DNA of 64,000 bases from Lumnitzera littorea (Eukaryota; Streptophyta; Magnoliopsida; Myrtales; Combretaceae), in assembly GCA_024138015.1 (NCBI GenBank), contig JAMXBB010000011.1:79922316-79986315 (forward strand), in the 5' to 3' direction. Position 1 is the first letter of the stretch; the number at the start of each line of letters is the position of its first letter. Both the position numbers and the translations under genes were made by a program. A model generated the notes under the pieces. It searched no databases. It was not told the DNA's origin and was given only the letters and a program-made list of their open reading frames with translations. This document shows, one piece after another, positions 34,851-46,700 of this stretch.

Positions 34851-35250
34851 TATTAGCACCTGTAATTCCTATTCTATTAGTATAAATTTTAGTATGAAGT
34901 ATAATACTAGTGAATCAATGGAATAATCAATGTAATGAAAATGAAAATAAAAATAAAAATGGAATTTGGTTTTGGTTATTTCGAGAAAATCACTTTCTAA
35001 GGGGTATAAAACCACTCTTGTAGATTGAAATTTATCTCCCTATTTTCATTAATACTACCCTATTTATAAAAATGCATCTTAATTTACTAATTTATTATAA
35101 GTAACTAACTTTCTCTACTAATATAACTACCAATATAACTATTACAACTACTATTATGATCTAATAAAAAAATACCAACTTCTATAAAATTATATAATTA
35201 TCTATTAATTATTCATATTTATACTAATATTATATATTTGGATCACAACA
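34851..35250 (-). repeat. 3' LTR of the deleted gypsy element
   Basis: About 400 bp. Aligns along its whole length with 36059-36445, including TCTCCCTATTTTCAT and TATAATTATCTATTAATTA. On the minus strand it starts TGTTGTGATCC; its other end has decayed (TAGCACC in place of TTAGTGCC). Confidence 0.75.
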
Positions 35251-36058
35251 ATTTCTCTACATCTTTAAAATAACCTTGTCCTCAAGGTTGAAATTGAAAG
35301 AAACTTAATTTTCATTTGGACGTCTTCTATGCCACAACCATAAAGTCTGTTTAATTCGAGTTAGGCAAAAAATTACACTAATTTCATCAAAAGATAAATA
35401 AAATGCTTTATCTAAGCCATATATTGGACTCTTTGGTATGGGTATAACTATAATGATGCTTTCAACTTTCATAACTGGAAAGATCTTCTTGAATTCCTTG
35501 TACTTGCAAAGTGAACACCTTGGAACATGCATTCCTCTTATCTAGATAACCTTTGTAGGAAGCTTAGCCTCACTTTTACAATGGCACGTACTATAGTTAA
35601 AGTGACAACCCTTTCTCTTGGCCTTCTTCATGTGACATGCATGAGATCAAAAGTGAATTATGGTTGGCTTTCAAATCATAAAATCGTTCTTAACCAACTT
35701 TCGAATAATTTGGGAAGAATCTTCTTGATTGCTTTCACATTAGTTTTTCAGTAACCGCTCCTCTTAATATGTTTCTACATTATCTTCTTCTCCCATCACT
35801 TTATCTTTATACATTTCTTTCCCTTCTTAAACACAAGTTAGAATGTTAAACCTTGACATTGAGTCTTTCTTAGTAACACTCTAATTCAATTGTTTCTTTA
35901 CTATCATATTTTGCAATTTAAAAAGTTATTGCACTAACATCTCAAACTATTTAATCAGATCATGTTGTAATAGTTGTTAATTATTCAATAGGGAATCGAT
36001 CTTCTCCTTCAATATGACAACTCGAGTAGAGTTTGTTATGGTTAATGAGAGCACCAAA

Positions 36059-36445
36059 TGTTAGTGCCCATAGTTCCTATTCTAATAATATGAATTTTGG
36101 TATAAAGTATGGTATTAGTGAATCAATGAAAGGATGATTGTGATGAAAATGAAAATAGAATATAATTTTGGTTGTTTCGAGAGAACTACTCTCTAAAAAA
36201 TACAAGATCACTCATTTAAATTAAAACTTGTCTCCCTATTTTCATAGACATTACCTTATTTATAGAAATACATCTTAATATACTAATTTGTTGTAAATAA
36301 CTAACTTTCTCTCCTAATACAACTACTAAAATAACTACTAAAACTATTATTATGATTTAGTAAAAAGTATCAATTTCTATAAAATTGTATAATTATCTAT
36401 TAATTATTTACATTTATACTAATACTATATACTTAGATCGCAACA
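36059..36445 (-). repeat. 5' LTR of the deleted gypsy element
   Basis: About 387 bp, with TG...CA ends on both strands (TGTTAGTGCC at 36059 on the plus strand, CGCAACA ending at 36445). A diverged duplicate of 34851-35250. Confidence 0.75.
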
Positions 36446-36984
36446 TTATCCCAACATTCTTCCTCTTTAGTAAAGTTAGGCCAACGTTCATTATATATCA
36501 TATATATTACATTCGGAAACTAATAATAGAGATTTTTTTTATATCTCAAGCATAAAACATACTTTGCTACATGTTTTTCTAAAAGAAAATTCCACCCACC
36601 ATTCTTAGAAACTTTTAAAATTATATTAGCACTCGCTTCTTTCTTTCTTTTTTTTTTTTTCCCTTTTATTTTTACATCTGTGGCCTTATAATGCAAGATT
36701 GAACGTTTAATAAGCTTCAGAAAAATCCACACACTCCTATATAGGTTTCATATAGACTCTCTTATATAAATTTCATAATTAGACAGATGCTCAAAGAAAG
36801 TTCTATAAGGAAGGGTTAGGGGGGATGTAAGTGCATAGTTAAAAAAATTATGGGTATTGATGTAATTTCGAAAATTCACGGAGATCAGCCATATATTACA
36901 CCCTTTCCAAAAACATGTCAAACAATACTAAAATATTTTATTACTAAAGAGTAGGGCGATTAATCTAGTTTTACAAATCCATTT
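36446..36984. other. Downstream flank of the BBE-like gene
   Basis: AT-rich; should include the 3' untranslated region of the BBE-like gene next to 36985. No gene or transposon recognised. Confidence 0.5.
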
Positions 36985-38625
36985 CTAAGTCCGTCTTGGG
37001 ATGGTTGCCGATGAAAGTGGGAGTGGAGGAATGCTCTGTTCATGCCTAAAAAAGTTATCAGGATCAACTTTAGTCTTCACTTGCACTAATCTCTCGAAGT
37101 TATCCTTGAAATAATGAACACCCCAAGCATTTGCTTCCATGAAACTGCTGCTGTTCCTCTTGTTCATGCCCAAATCAAGGTCCCTGTAATTAACATATGC
37201 AGCCCTAGGATTCTCGGAAACATAAGGAGCCATGTAATCATACAGTTTCCTAATCCAATCCATATGCTTCGTGGCATTACCATCTTCCTTCTGCCAACGT
37301 GATAAATACTGAACCATGAACAAATTCCCTTCCCTGTGAGGGAAAGCGATTTCAGACTCCGGGATCTTACTCATCATTCCACCAAACGGATTCCATATCA
37401 TCAATGGATTATCTTCTTCCAGTAACATCTTCCACAGTTCTTCAAGTGCAGTTTCTGGGATCGGTTTCTTGACGAAATCCGATTTGGCTTTGAAGAAGTT
37501 TTTGAATAAAGATTTCCCTTGCAGAAGAACTTCAGGCGGAGTACCATCCGGAAACCCTGCCAAGTATACAACAGATTCGATCCAGCTCTTCTCCTTGCAA
37601 TCAGCTTTTGTCAAACCCAACTCGGGGAAGCTCTTTTGCATCACTTGGATTAGCCTATCGGCAGTACCAAGAAACAGGGCATTATATGAAGTATTCACAG
37701 TTCTTTCCCCCTTATCTCCCACTTTCGCAGGTTCTATGATGACTCTAATGAAGAGATCTTCATCCAATTTATCCGCAACCTCTTGCCATTTATAGAGAAT
37801 CTTCTTTGTACCTTCTTCCAGGGACTTGGTAACCGTAAAAACTGTCACGGTTTCCGGGACAGGAACTAGTTTTATTTTCCAAGACAGGATGATACCGAAA
37901 CTCCCTCCGGCACCGCCCCGGAGAGCCCAGAAGAGATCCTCTCCCATGGCTTTTCGGTCGAGAATCGTCCCATTGACATCAACAATCCTGGCATCAACAA
38001 CATTATCGGCACCAAGGCCATATTTCCGCATCATACCGCCATATGCGCCTCCCGTTATGTGCCCGCCGATGCCTAAGCTATTGTACAGACCAGCAGGAAA
38101 TCCATGGACATTACTTTTCTCCGCAATTCTATAATAAACTTCACCTAATGTTGCACCTGTTTCGACCCAAGCAGTATTGTCCTCTATGTCTACACTTATG
38201 GACCGCATTTTCGATCTATCAAGGATGATGAAAGGGGTCTCAATTTGAGAAACATAGGATAGACCCTCGTAGTCATGGCCGCCACTCCGGACCCTTAAAT
38301 GAATTCCAAGGCGTCTTGCGCAAACGACAGACGCTTGGACGTGGGATTCATTCGCTGGAGTGAAAATCAACGCAGGCTTAGGCACTGAAGGTACCAAGTA
38401 CCTAAGGTTTTGAGCAGAGGATTGCAATATGTTGTCGAATGAAGTTGCATTGCTTTTTCGGTTGTAGAACGTGGAAGTAGGAATAGGATCCTCGGATTGG
38501 GAATTGAGACAATGGATGAAATTATCATCCTGGTCTTCACTAATTGCTGAAGCTGTCCATGATTGTGATGATGATGACAGGGTGAAGACGAGGAATAGGG
38601 AGAACAAGAACGAGGTTTTAAACAT
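36985..38625 (-). CDS. Berberine-bridge-enzyme-like FAD-linked oxidoreductase, secreted, lacking the flavin-binding cysteine
   Basis: Family members oxidise alcohols, sugars or alkaloids with FAD, usually in the cell wall or vacuole. Intronless, 546 residues, the normal length. Residues 1 to about 27 are a signal peptide. The FAD-binding (PCMH) domain is about 80-255 and the BBE C-terminal domain about 475-535. His117 in RSGGHDYEG is the conserved FAD-linking histidine. The cysteine that normally makes the second covalent link is replaced by Tyr181 (GFPAGLYNSLGIGGH, codon TAC). Leu184, three residues on, is at the position that controls oxygen access, and leucine there usually means a dehydrogenase. 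The active-site tyrosines Tyr119, Tyr195 and Tyr480 (YVNYRD) and Gln439 are kept. The rest of the protein is undamaged, so it is probably an active monocovalent flavoprotein with unknown substrate. Confidence 0.93.
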   Translation of the reverse strand: MFKTSFLFSLFLVFTLSSSSQSWTASAISEDQDDNFIHCLNSQSEDPIPTSTFYNRKSNATSFDNILQSSAQNLRYLVPSVPKPALIFTPANESHVQASVVCARRLGIHLRVRSGGHDYEGLSYVSQIETPFIILDRSKMRSISVDIEDNTAWVETGATLGEVYYRIAEKSNVHGFPAGLYNSLGIGGHITGGAYGGMMRKYGLGADNVVDARIVDVNGTILDRKAMGEDLFWALRGGAGGSFGIILSWKIKLVPVPETVTVFTVTKSLEEGTKKILYKWQEVADKLDEDLFIRVIIEPAKVGDKGERTVNTSYNALFLGTADRLIQVMQKSFPELGLTKADCKEKSWIESVVYLAGFPDGTPPEVLLQGKSLFKNFFKAKSDFVKKPIPETALEELWKMLLEEDNPLMIWNPFGGMMSKIPESEIAFPHREGNLFMVQYLSRWQKEDGNATKHMDWIRKLYDYMAPYVSENPRAAYVNYRDLDLGMNKRNSSSFMEANAWGVHYFKDNFERLVQVKTKVDPDNFFRHEQSIPPLPLSSATIPRRT

Positions 38626-38687
38626 GGCTATGGTATCTTTTGTAGTGTGTGTATTTGCCGATGTTCAACCTTTGCATCCCACCTTCT

Positions 38688-38695
38688 CTTTTATA
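38688..38695 (-). promoter_or_regulatory. TATA box of the BBE-like gene
   Basis: On the minus strand the sequence CATATAAAAGAG contains TATAAAAG 63-70 bases before the ATG at 38625, which would give a 5' leader of about 35 bases. Confidence 0.6.
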
Positions 38696-38704
38696 TGCAA
38701 ATGA

Positions 38705-40620
38705 TAGGGATTTGTGATGCTGACCTGACTTCGCACAAACGTCATGGTCTTGCTTATATGTCATCTGCATATAGTGCAAATCAATGTATAAAAGTATACG
38801 CTAATAAACATTTCTTGCATTACCTCAAAATATTTAATACGAACTTAATAAAGAAAACACTGATTATATATTTATGCAAAAATTTATGTATTAGTAGATT
38901 AAAATTTTTAAAATTTGATTTCTTAAAAATCATCGTATGGTCCCACTAACCTTTTTACAAATTAAAAACGTGAATCTTTAATTTCACATTAAAAAAGCAG
39001 GAAAAGAAGTCAATGATTAGATCGCATATACACATTGAAGAGGTCTTGCTTTTAGATATTTTGCCTTAAAAGAATCTTATACTAATAAAACCAAATTATT
39101 ACTTATATTTCGCATCAGCTGATTGGTCCTAGTAATGAATGATTAAGTTTTATTGTTTTTAAATAGTATTTTCATTTATATCTTCTCTCATTATATATCA
39201 ACATTTTATCACGGTTTAAGTTTTGAAGGAAATCATATTAAATCTAAAGTTTCCTAAAAATTTTTATATAAATTATTATTATACATCATCCTCATTATCT
39301 GACCTAACGGTGCTTTTTCCCAGAAATCATCAACTTAGTTGGAATTCAGATAGTAATATTTATGCATTAATATTTTTTAGTTCCTCTTTCAACCTTGCCC
39401 AATCAGACTATGGAACCCATTAAATATAGGAGATGCTTGTTGCCTTGATCCAAGTAAAGAATGACCGGTAGATTAATTAGGGAATAAAATAGAAAAGTAA
39501 TCATTATTATTTTATTTGATTAAAAATGATATAATAATAGATTAGAAATATATCTATATCTAAAAGAATCAATATATAGAACACGAAAATACATAATAAA
39601 AACTATAGAACACTAAAATATATAATAAAAACTGAGTGAATAGCAATTTATTTTTTTTTTTAGTTTTAAGTAAAAAATTACAACTCCTTATTTAGTAATA
39701 ATAAGATTTTCATCAATTAACTAATCCATAATCAAAATGCAATAATAACTTTATAAGAGAAAATACTTGTTCTACTCCTTCCCCATAAATCCAGCCAAAC
39801 ATATTATAACCTTTTCTATAATGTTTATTTATTTATTTATTTGGCCAATAAGATACATAGTACAACTTAATGTATCAACTTTAAGGAAATAGATAATCAA
39901 GTCTAGTCTATTATGTTAAGAGATTAATATTCACGTCACTATAATACATGGGTTTTGGTTTTTATAGTTTTTATTAAATGTACTGAAAATTCCCGTACTT
40001 GATTTATATATCTTCCCTCCTAAGATGTTTTTAAGCTTCAGTAACATCTATAAACTTCCCGATGGTAAAAAATAAAAAAATAAAATCTATAAACTTCCTA
40101 AAGCACTGATGCACCTAATGAAGTTTCGTTAGGATTTTATAACGTTTTAAAAACGTTGCGTGATACATTTTATTAGTATTTAATCATTTATCGTAACGTC
40201 TAAATACTAAGATATATGAATCTCTTCGTAACGTTTAAATTTTACTCGATCCCCTTCTTTGTTGCATGATATTCAGCAACCCTGTGCATTTGATAATTAT
40301 TTTGTTTGCTCTTTAAAAAAATATATCTGTTACGGTTACTTTCCGTTAATGTAGCTTCAAGCAATTGCTACACATAGAGTAGAAAAAACATACCGACCGA
40401 CCAAACAAAGCTGCCGCACATTCAGACCAACTGTGATAAGGCCAATTTTCTAGACGACCTGTAAATGCAACAAGTTTTCTTGACGTAGATCTCTCTAATT
40501 TATACTTTACAGATAGCTTTACGAGACATAAAAATGTTACAACGGAGAGGTTCTGCATGAATGCTGATGCATATTTTTAGGCAAAGTGAATAAGGACGAA
40601 GTTGATCTAGTAATGATGCA
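38705..40620. other. AT-rich spacer upstream of the BBE-like gene
   Basis: Apart from the promoter next to 38700, no gene recognised. About 40340-40560 is less AT-rich and has a 70-codon minus frame, but it resembles no protein I know. Confidence 0.45.
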
Positions 40621-40624
40621 TCGT

Positions 40625-41235
40625 AAGTGTAGGGGAATAAAATAATTTATATGCTTTAGGTCCATTAATAACTTAAGCTTGACTCTTTAAATTAAGTGAT
40701 AGGGCACAATAAGTCATGTCTGTGAACATAGGATGATTTTGAGATATTTATCATATTAAGCTCAATGTAGCGATTATTGAATAAGTAGATTCGCTTTGAA
40801 CATTTCTCAAAGAAACTCATATTCTTAAAAGGGCTCTCCATAGCTTGGACTTAATAGGAGTTTATAAAAATATCCATCAGCAAGACTCATCTCGATCATT
40901 GATCGACAATGCACTCCAACAAACGTTGTCAACGATTTAACTTCATAAATACCTAAAGTTCCTCGTCATTTGACACAATTCATTTTAGTTAGAGAAGAGA
41001 CATCGTGCTGCTAGACTACCATCCTAAAACATTAAATGGAGCTTAAAATGAAGATATGTACCATCTTTCTCTCCAAGAATAGCAGAGTCTATACTCTATA
41101 ACTTTCCCATCTATTACACATGCATTCGTAGCTATCAAGATTGTCTATCCTTCCTCCTAACCCTTGTCTCTCTATGTGTCATTACCACATTACTGCCAGG
41201 GGTTTCTTGTATTATAAGACTTAATATGCATTACA
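40625..41235. repeat. Diverged repeat copy A (LTR-like), related to 52640-53240
   Basis: Shares an ordered set of phrases with 52640-53240: a (C/A)TTAAGC(T/C).ACTCTTT block, a following AAGTG(A/G)TAGGG, a line like GAGATGATTT or GGATGATTTTGAGA, TAGATTC, and a later run around CTACTCTCT/TATACTCTA. The order and spacing suggest two old copies of the same LTR or short retroelement. No coding domain; ends unresolved. Confidence 0.4.
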
Positions 41236-41237
41236 CA

Positions 41238-42095
41238 TAGGACAAGGCTTGGGTCTAGTGAACCGTGACCGACCCGGCCAAGGTTAGTTTCGAGCTGATT
41301 CAACATGCTTGCTAGTTCAGTGGCCTGTGACTTGTCCTCTTTGGTTTTTTTTTTTTTTTTTTAATTTTTCCTTGTCTAGTAGTTTCATTTTTCTCTTTCC
41401 CTATACAACAATTCTACATATTAACACATGAATTTACAATTTGGAAGAATCTTAAATTTGGATAGTAAACTTTGTACTATATTTTTGTCATGTAATGGTA
41501 TTGTATCATATATTGAAAAATTATATTGCACATGAAATATAATCAGAATGCGCTTATTATATTTTTGGTTATATTGCATTAACAGTTGTCTATATACACA
41601 AAATTAGACCATCATAATTTCAAAATGATTTTTAATTTTTCTTAAAAACCTTTAATGTGTGCTCAATTTTTATATTTGAGAAAAACCGTCGTGTTTACAT
41701 GATTAATTATTTCAATTTTTTTGTAAAAAAATTCATACAGTATAAATTAATTTTTACTCCAATACTTTCAATTTCCAAAATAATAGCAACATTGCTTTGA
41801 AAAAAAGCCAATTGAGGGTTTTTTTTTTAAAAAAAAAATTATCTAATCTAAGTGTCAAAAACGTAAAATAAAAAAGAGAAAAATTACAAATACTAATCAG
41901 TCGAAAATCTTTTGAAAAATTTATCTTTTTTTTTTTTCCATCATTAACCAAGGTCAAAGTGGCAAGTTCAAAAGCTAATTCACCCCTCAAATTATTGACT
42001 CATCGGTTTAGACGTATCACCATTTTTTACCTATATGGACTTGTCAAGATCGACAGGTTCAATCACAAGTTGTACCCGACTCTTCCCTAGGCCTA
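41238..42095. mobile_element. Possible non-autonomous hAT element
   Basis: The left end TAGGACAAGGCTTGGGT and the complement of the right end, TAGGGAAGAGTCGGGT, agree at most places. Both are followed inwards by a TGAACC phrase, like the ends of the hAT element at 43781-47639. The interior is AT-rich without coding. The flanking 8-mers do not match, so the ends may be misplaced or the target duplication has decayed. Confidence 0.35.
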
Positions 42096-43772
42096 CGCTG
42101 AATCGATGCAAGTATCAAGATCTTGCTCTCCATTATCTATGAACTGGCATACTTTATTTGCACTTGAAAGTAAATATATGTTCAATTCTCTAAAAGAAGT
42201 ATATTTTATTATTTTTAAACCCTATCTGAACTTTGAGGCAAAGACATAACCTCTGTCCACACATTTATCTTCAGTTATATCATTTAAAACGCAAATCAGT
42301 TATTTATATTTCAAGACAAACACCTTTTTTAAAAAACGAACTTAACAGCCTTCAAACGCGGAGCATAGTTTGTTTTGTTGGTGGAACCACATTCAACTTA
42401 ACAAAAAAGAGTCATGGATCATATCGTGGCACGTATATTGCATGCTTTCAACATCCGATGAAATAGTGGGTTTGCTGGGGTCCTTGAAGACGACCGTGTC
42501 ATGATGCCGCAACTTAGCCGTGAATCGTGCTACATCCCTTTTTCTTGCTAAAGGGATCTTAATCTTGGTAGGTGTACTATTCAACGCAGTAGCTTTTTGA
42601 ATTTGTTATATCGCTATCTTTTTAACTTCGTGAATGGAGCTGTCAAAAGGTTTGGTCTGAAGGAAAATCGCAATCTTTGTTTCCTTAAAGTCTTTGATTA
42701 TGATCCTACGTGCGCATTAGATCAATGCTGTGTCATGGTTCACATTACTTATAATTAAATACTTAACACCTTAGCATACCTATCAACCGTGATATTATTT
42801 TATCCGATCATCGTCATCTTTGGCACTAAATGCTGAATGGACCATTTGAAGTGCTCATTCTTAAGAAATCAAGGAAATTTAAAAAAAAAAAAGGACTTAT
42901 TTTGGAAGATAAAGAGCATTACAACATTAGAAATCAGTTAATAAATTAGTTAGATATTATAACTATATAAAAAAGTAAGTTAGTAATATTATATGCATAT
43001 ACATATACAAGCAGAACCTTAAACTTTTTCAATTAAGAAAAATTATAGGTCATTTTATGACACAGATAAAAAAGAAGAAAACAATTCATTTGTAAAAAAG
43101 AAACTCAAAGTTGGATATCATATAAAATAACTAATCCTTCAAGCACTCTAATGGGATTTAGGTAGACTGTTCAGTTTTATAGTTTTCTAAACCAACCCAA
43201 ATTTTTTAAAGCAATTCAAATATGATTCGATCAACCCAAACTTTCTGTTTTGCTCTCTCCCCACCTTCATCCTTCTTCTCTCTCTCTTACCAAAATATGC
43301 CACAATACAAGAGGGGCTTAAAACCCACTTTTAGATTTATGAATTTTAATAGATTAAGAAGATTATATATATTGTATTTTGATTCAATATTTAAAGCTGT
43401 ACAACGACTTAATTATAGATAACTATAAAACTTGAAAAGAAGGCGTTTTTTTTTTAATATATCTTCAATTCAACAAATGAGCCAACTTTTCAAATATTAT
43501 CATCATTTTTATGTCAATCCATTGTTTATTTCTCATAATAAATATTATTAAGTAATCTAAATTTTTCCTTTTAACTACATGCATCACCTAATACTATATA
43601 TAATCTAGCTATGGTTTATTGCTATGCCTTCCTAGGCAATTACATAAATAACTGGAGATAAAAACTTCATGACATAAATAAATAATCCTTTGGGAAAAGC
43701 ACAACAGGTGTTGAAAATCAAAGTCAAGGGGCCGCGACTTTTGTCTAACTGACAAATACCTTGAGGGGCATA
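42096..43772. other. Spacer, no gene supported
   Basis: AT-rich. A 63-codon minus frame (42393-42584) has protein-like composition (KIKIPLARKRDVARF) but no family I recognise and no promoter. Around 42900-42980 is a phrase (AAATTAGTTAGATATTATAACTA) repeated near 54357-54379, probably a shared transposon fragment. Confidence 0.4.
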
Positions 43773-43780
43773 CTTGTGAT
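43773..43780. repeat. hAT target-site duplication CTTGTGAT (left copy)
   Basis: Identical to 47640-47647 at the other end of the element. Confidence 0.8.
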
Positions 43781-46700
43781 TAGATCCGAGCGTCAGGGCG
43801 AATTGATCTTAAACCACTAGTTTACGAGTCAGTGTCACGGTAAACTGTAATCGATCCATGAGCTGATGGTTCAAGGGGTTCGGAAGGCTGGTTCATGGCC
43901 CTTAAATCGTTTTTTTTTTCTTGATTTTTTATTTTTTTTTTCTATTCTTTTACATAATTCTTTTCTCTTTCAGCCTTGCCAATCCTTCAACCTTTTTTTT
44001 CCTTTCATCTTTCTATAAAGTATACATTAAAAACGGAAAAAAATTGAAATATAGAAAAATCTCTTACAGTATGAATACCTAATTTGATCAAGTAGAGTGA
44101 AGTGATCAGAGGGAAAATATTTTTTACTATATTTTATGATTGCTTGGAATGTGCTTACATATCCACTAATCGAAATCAGACTACTGTAGTTCGATTTAAA
44201 TTTTTAGAAAACATTTAGTTTGTTAGTCAATTTTACGTTTTATGAAAAGAATCCAAATGTACGTAACTATCTAATTTAAATTTTTTGAAGGAAAATAATT
44301 TTAGTCAGTCATAATTTGTTAAAACTTAATGCTACATCACCACTTTTGGGAAAACTACACCGTTTACTTTTTTTGAATAATTGGGAAAAAAGGTTTTTTT
44401 ACGTGATAAAACTTTTTCGAAAAAGATAAAAAGAAAACTTACTATGTCTCTTCTTGAGGTAATTGTTCATGTTCGTGAGCAGAAATGGAACTCACAAGTG
44501 AGCTTAGGCTTCCATCATATCAGTTCTAGTCATTAAAGCAATCATCATCGTCATTTGATGTCCCATATGATTCTTGTCGTCTGCAGGCTGCCTTGTACTA
44601 ATCTTTTGTACAAGCATTTGCCTCAACATTGACAATAGATAAGAAGGCTTAACATTCATTGACAATCAGGCCTACTGTACTAAACGCTTGCTTAACGGCA
44701 ACTATTGAAGTTGGAGCAATGAGTACTTTATGGGCGATGCAAGATAGTAGTGAGTAGTCCCTTCTGTGCTTTTGCTACTACTCTAAAATATCAAAGTCCT
44801 TAATGGAGATATTCTCAGAAAACTCCAAATTTATATTAGTGTAGTGCTGCATCTTAGACATTGGACCATCAGATCATTGCCTCTTTAATTTTTACGCCAG
44901 TAACTACTCACCTGTAAATGAGTAATGCCACTCCTTGGTGGGTGGCTAAGGAGAGATTGATGATGTGCCACCGTACTGACTTTAGTAGTGGTTGAGTATC
45001 TCCTTTATGTCGACCATTGTTGTCAACACTTCCTATTGTGCTTCCAAGCTATACACATCTTAGGAATCCATTAGATTTTAAATGTAACCATAATAAATTT
45101 TCAAATGCATTAATAATAACTTCACTCTATAATAAGGGTCTAAAATAGTTGCTATGAGATAAATATAAGGAATTTTTTTATAATAAGTTAACCACTTCAA
45201 CGTCATATCATATACAGATGCGTGCAAGTTTGGGTCCTCACGGGCTTGAAATAGCACGCCAAGCATACTGACAGCTGAGATAACAAACAAGTGAACACTA
45301 GGCCCATAAACCTGTGAGAAAATCTTAGTAGCATCATGAAAAATTTTCATAACTTTTAGCAACTAGATACATATCCCAGTTGCTGAGGAAAATGTCAACT
45401 TCCTATATATTATACATTGAGAAGTCACACAACAGTTCGCTGTAAGGAATTATGCTATGCAACAACTCGTAAGTCGAGTTTCAGCGGTATTGCATATCCA
45501 TCTTAAACTTCCAAGGTCTTTTGTTGCGCTCCATGCAGAAGTTCCTCCACTTTTTGTGAAGGGATAGCTTCTCAATTATTGTCTTAATGATATTCTTAAT
45601 CAGAGTTATACTGTTGTGCAAAGTTGTAATGCCATCTTTGACACGCAAATTAAGAATATGACATGTACAACGTATGTAGAAAAAAATCTCCCCCAACTCT
45701 GGTTGATAGTAATTTTCTAAATAAAATATTGAAGCAATATTAACACTTGCATTATCAAAACCAATAGAAAAAATTTTTCTTACTAATCCGTACTCATTTA
45801 GGATTTCTCTAATAATTTTATAGATGTTTTATGCCATATATTGCTTGTTACATACTCTTAAAGCCAATAATCGTTTATGAAGTTGTCAATTATCATCTAT
45901 CTAGTAAATAGTAACACCCATATAAGAATTATTGCGAAAAGGATCTATCCATATACTTGTACATATAGATACCTGCATATCAATGGAAGCAAACTTACCT
46001 GTGAGCTCCCTCTTACCTTTGTAGTAGAGATCCTGCATGGCTTAGGTTAACGTTCTATGGCTAAGCCGTCATGAGCTGGGGTCCCGCTCGTATCGACTCC
46101 ATCACTCTCATGTACCCGCATTAAATGCCAGGTGCATATTCGTCAGGTACTATGCCAGGTTATACTTATACCTCTCTTCATCATACCTCATTAGTAGTTA
46201 ACCAAATGAACAACCGTCTCAAGCAATCTGTTGCTGTGTTTTATCTATTCCCACCTCCCTAAGATACTTTAACCTCAAGTGCCTGTTAAGGGTACCATAT
46301 CCCTCTCCTGTTTTCCACGAGTAACTAGAGTTGCAGTAGTTGCAGATTGCCCTCAAGTTCTCCCTTTTATTTGTACCTTTATGGAAATGAGTAGTAAAAA
46401 TAAAAATATTAGACTTACCAAGTTTAGAAAACTTACCTAAGTCGGATGGTCTCGAACTGTTGGGCCCATATTGTCCCATATGTTACTCTTCTATTTCGGA
46501 AATAATTTCTATGTCATCCTCCTCATCCTTAAACATACTTGCGAGGCAACTTATCTGTGAGGGTTCAAATCTTGCGGGTCGTATAGAGACACTCATATGA
46601 GGAGGTTCGAATCTAACATAATGTTTAAAAACACTCATATATGGAGGTTCGAAACCGAGAGGTGACGTACCTCGGTAACTCATGCGTTGATGTTCAACAT

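Larger units (their letters stand above)
34851..36445 (-). mobile_element. Internally deleted LTR retrotransposon, about 1.6 kb
   Basis: Two direct repeats (34851-35250 and 36059-36445) enclose about 800 bases. On the minus strand each LTR begins TGTTG(T/C)GATC; the upstream one ends CACTAACA. Just inside the 5' LTR is TTTGGTGC (complement of 36051-36058), a phrase I associate with the start of the internal region of plant LTR elements. Just before the 3' LTR is AACCTTGAGGACAAGGT, typical of the end of plant Ty3/gypsy pol and its polypurine region. So the ends of a gypsy element remain but gag-pol is gone. The two LTRs differ at many positions, so it is old. No clean target duplication was found. 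Confidence 0.75.

Noticed and set aside
37469..38134. Plus-strand frames of about 100 codons inside the BBE-like gene
   Set aside because: Antisense shadows of a well-supported coding sequence.
42393..42584. 63-codon minus-strand frame with protein-like composition
   Set aside because: Too short, no family match, no context.
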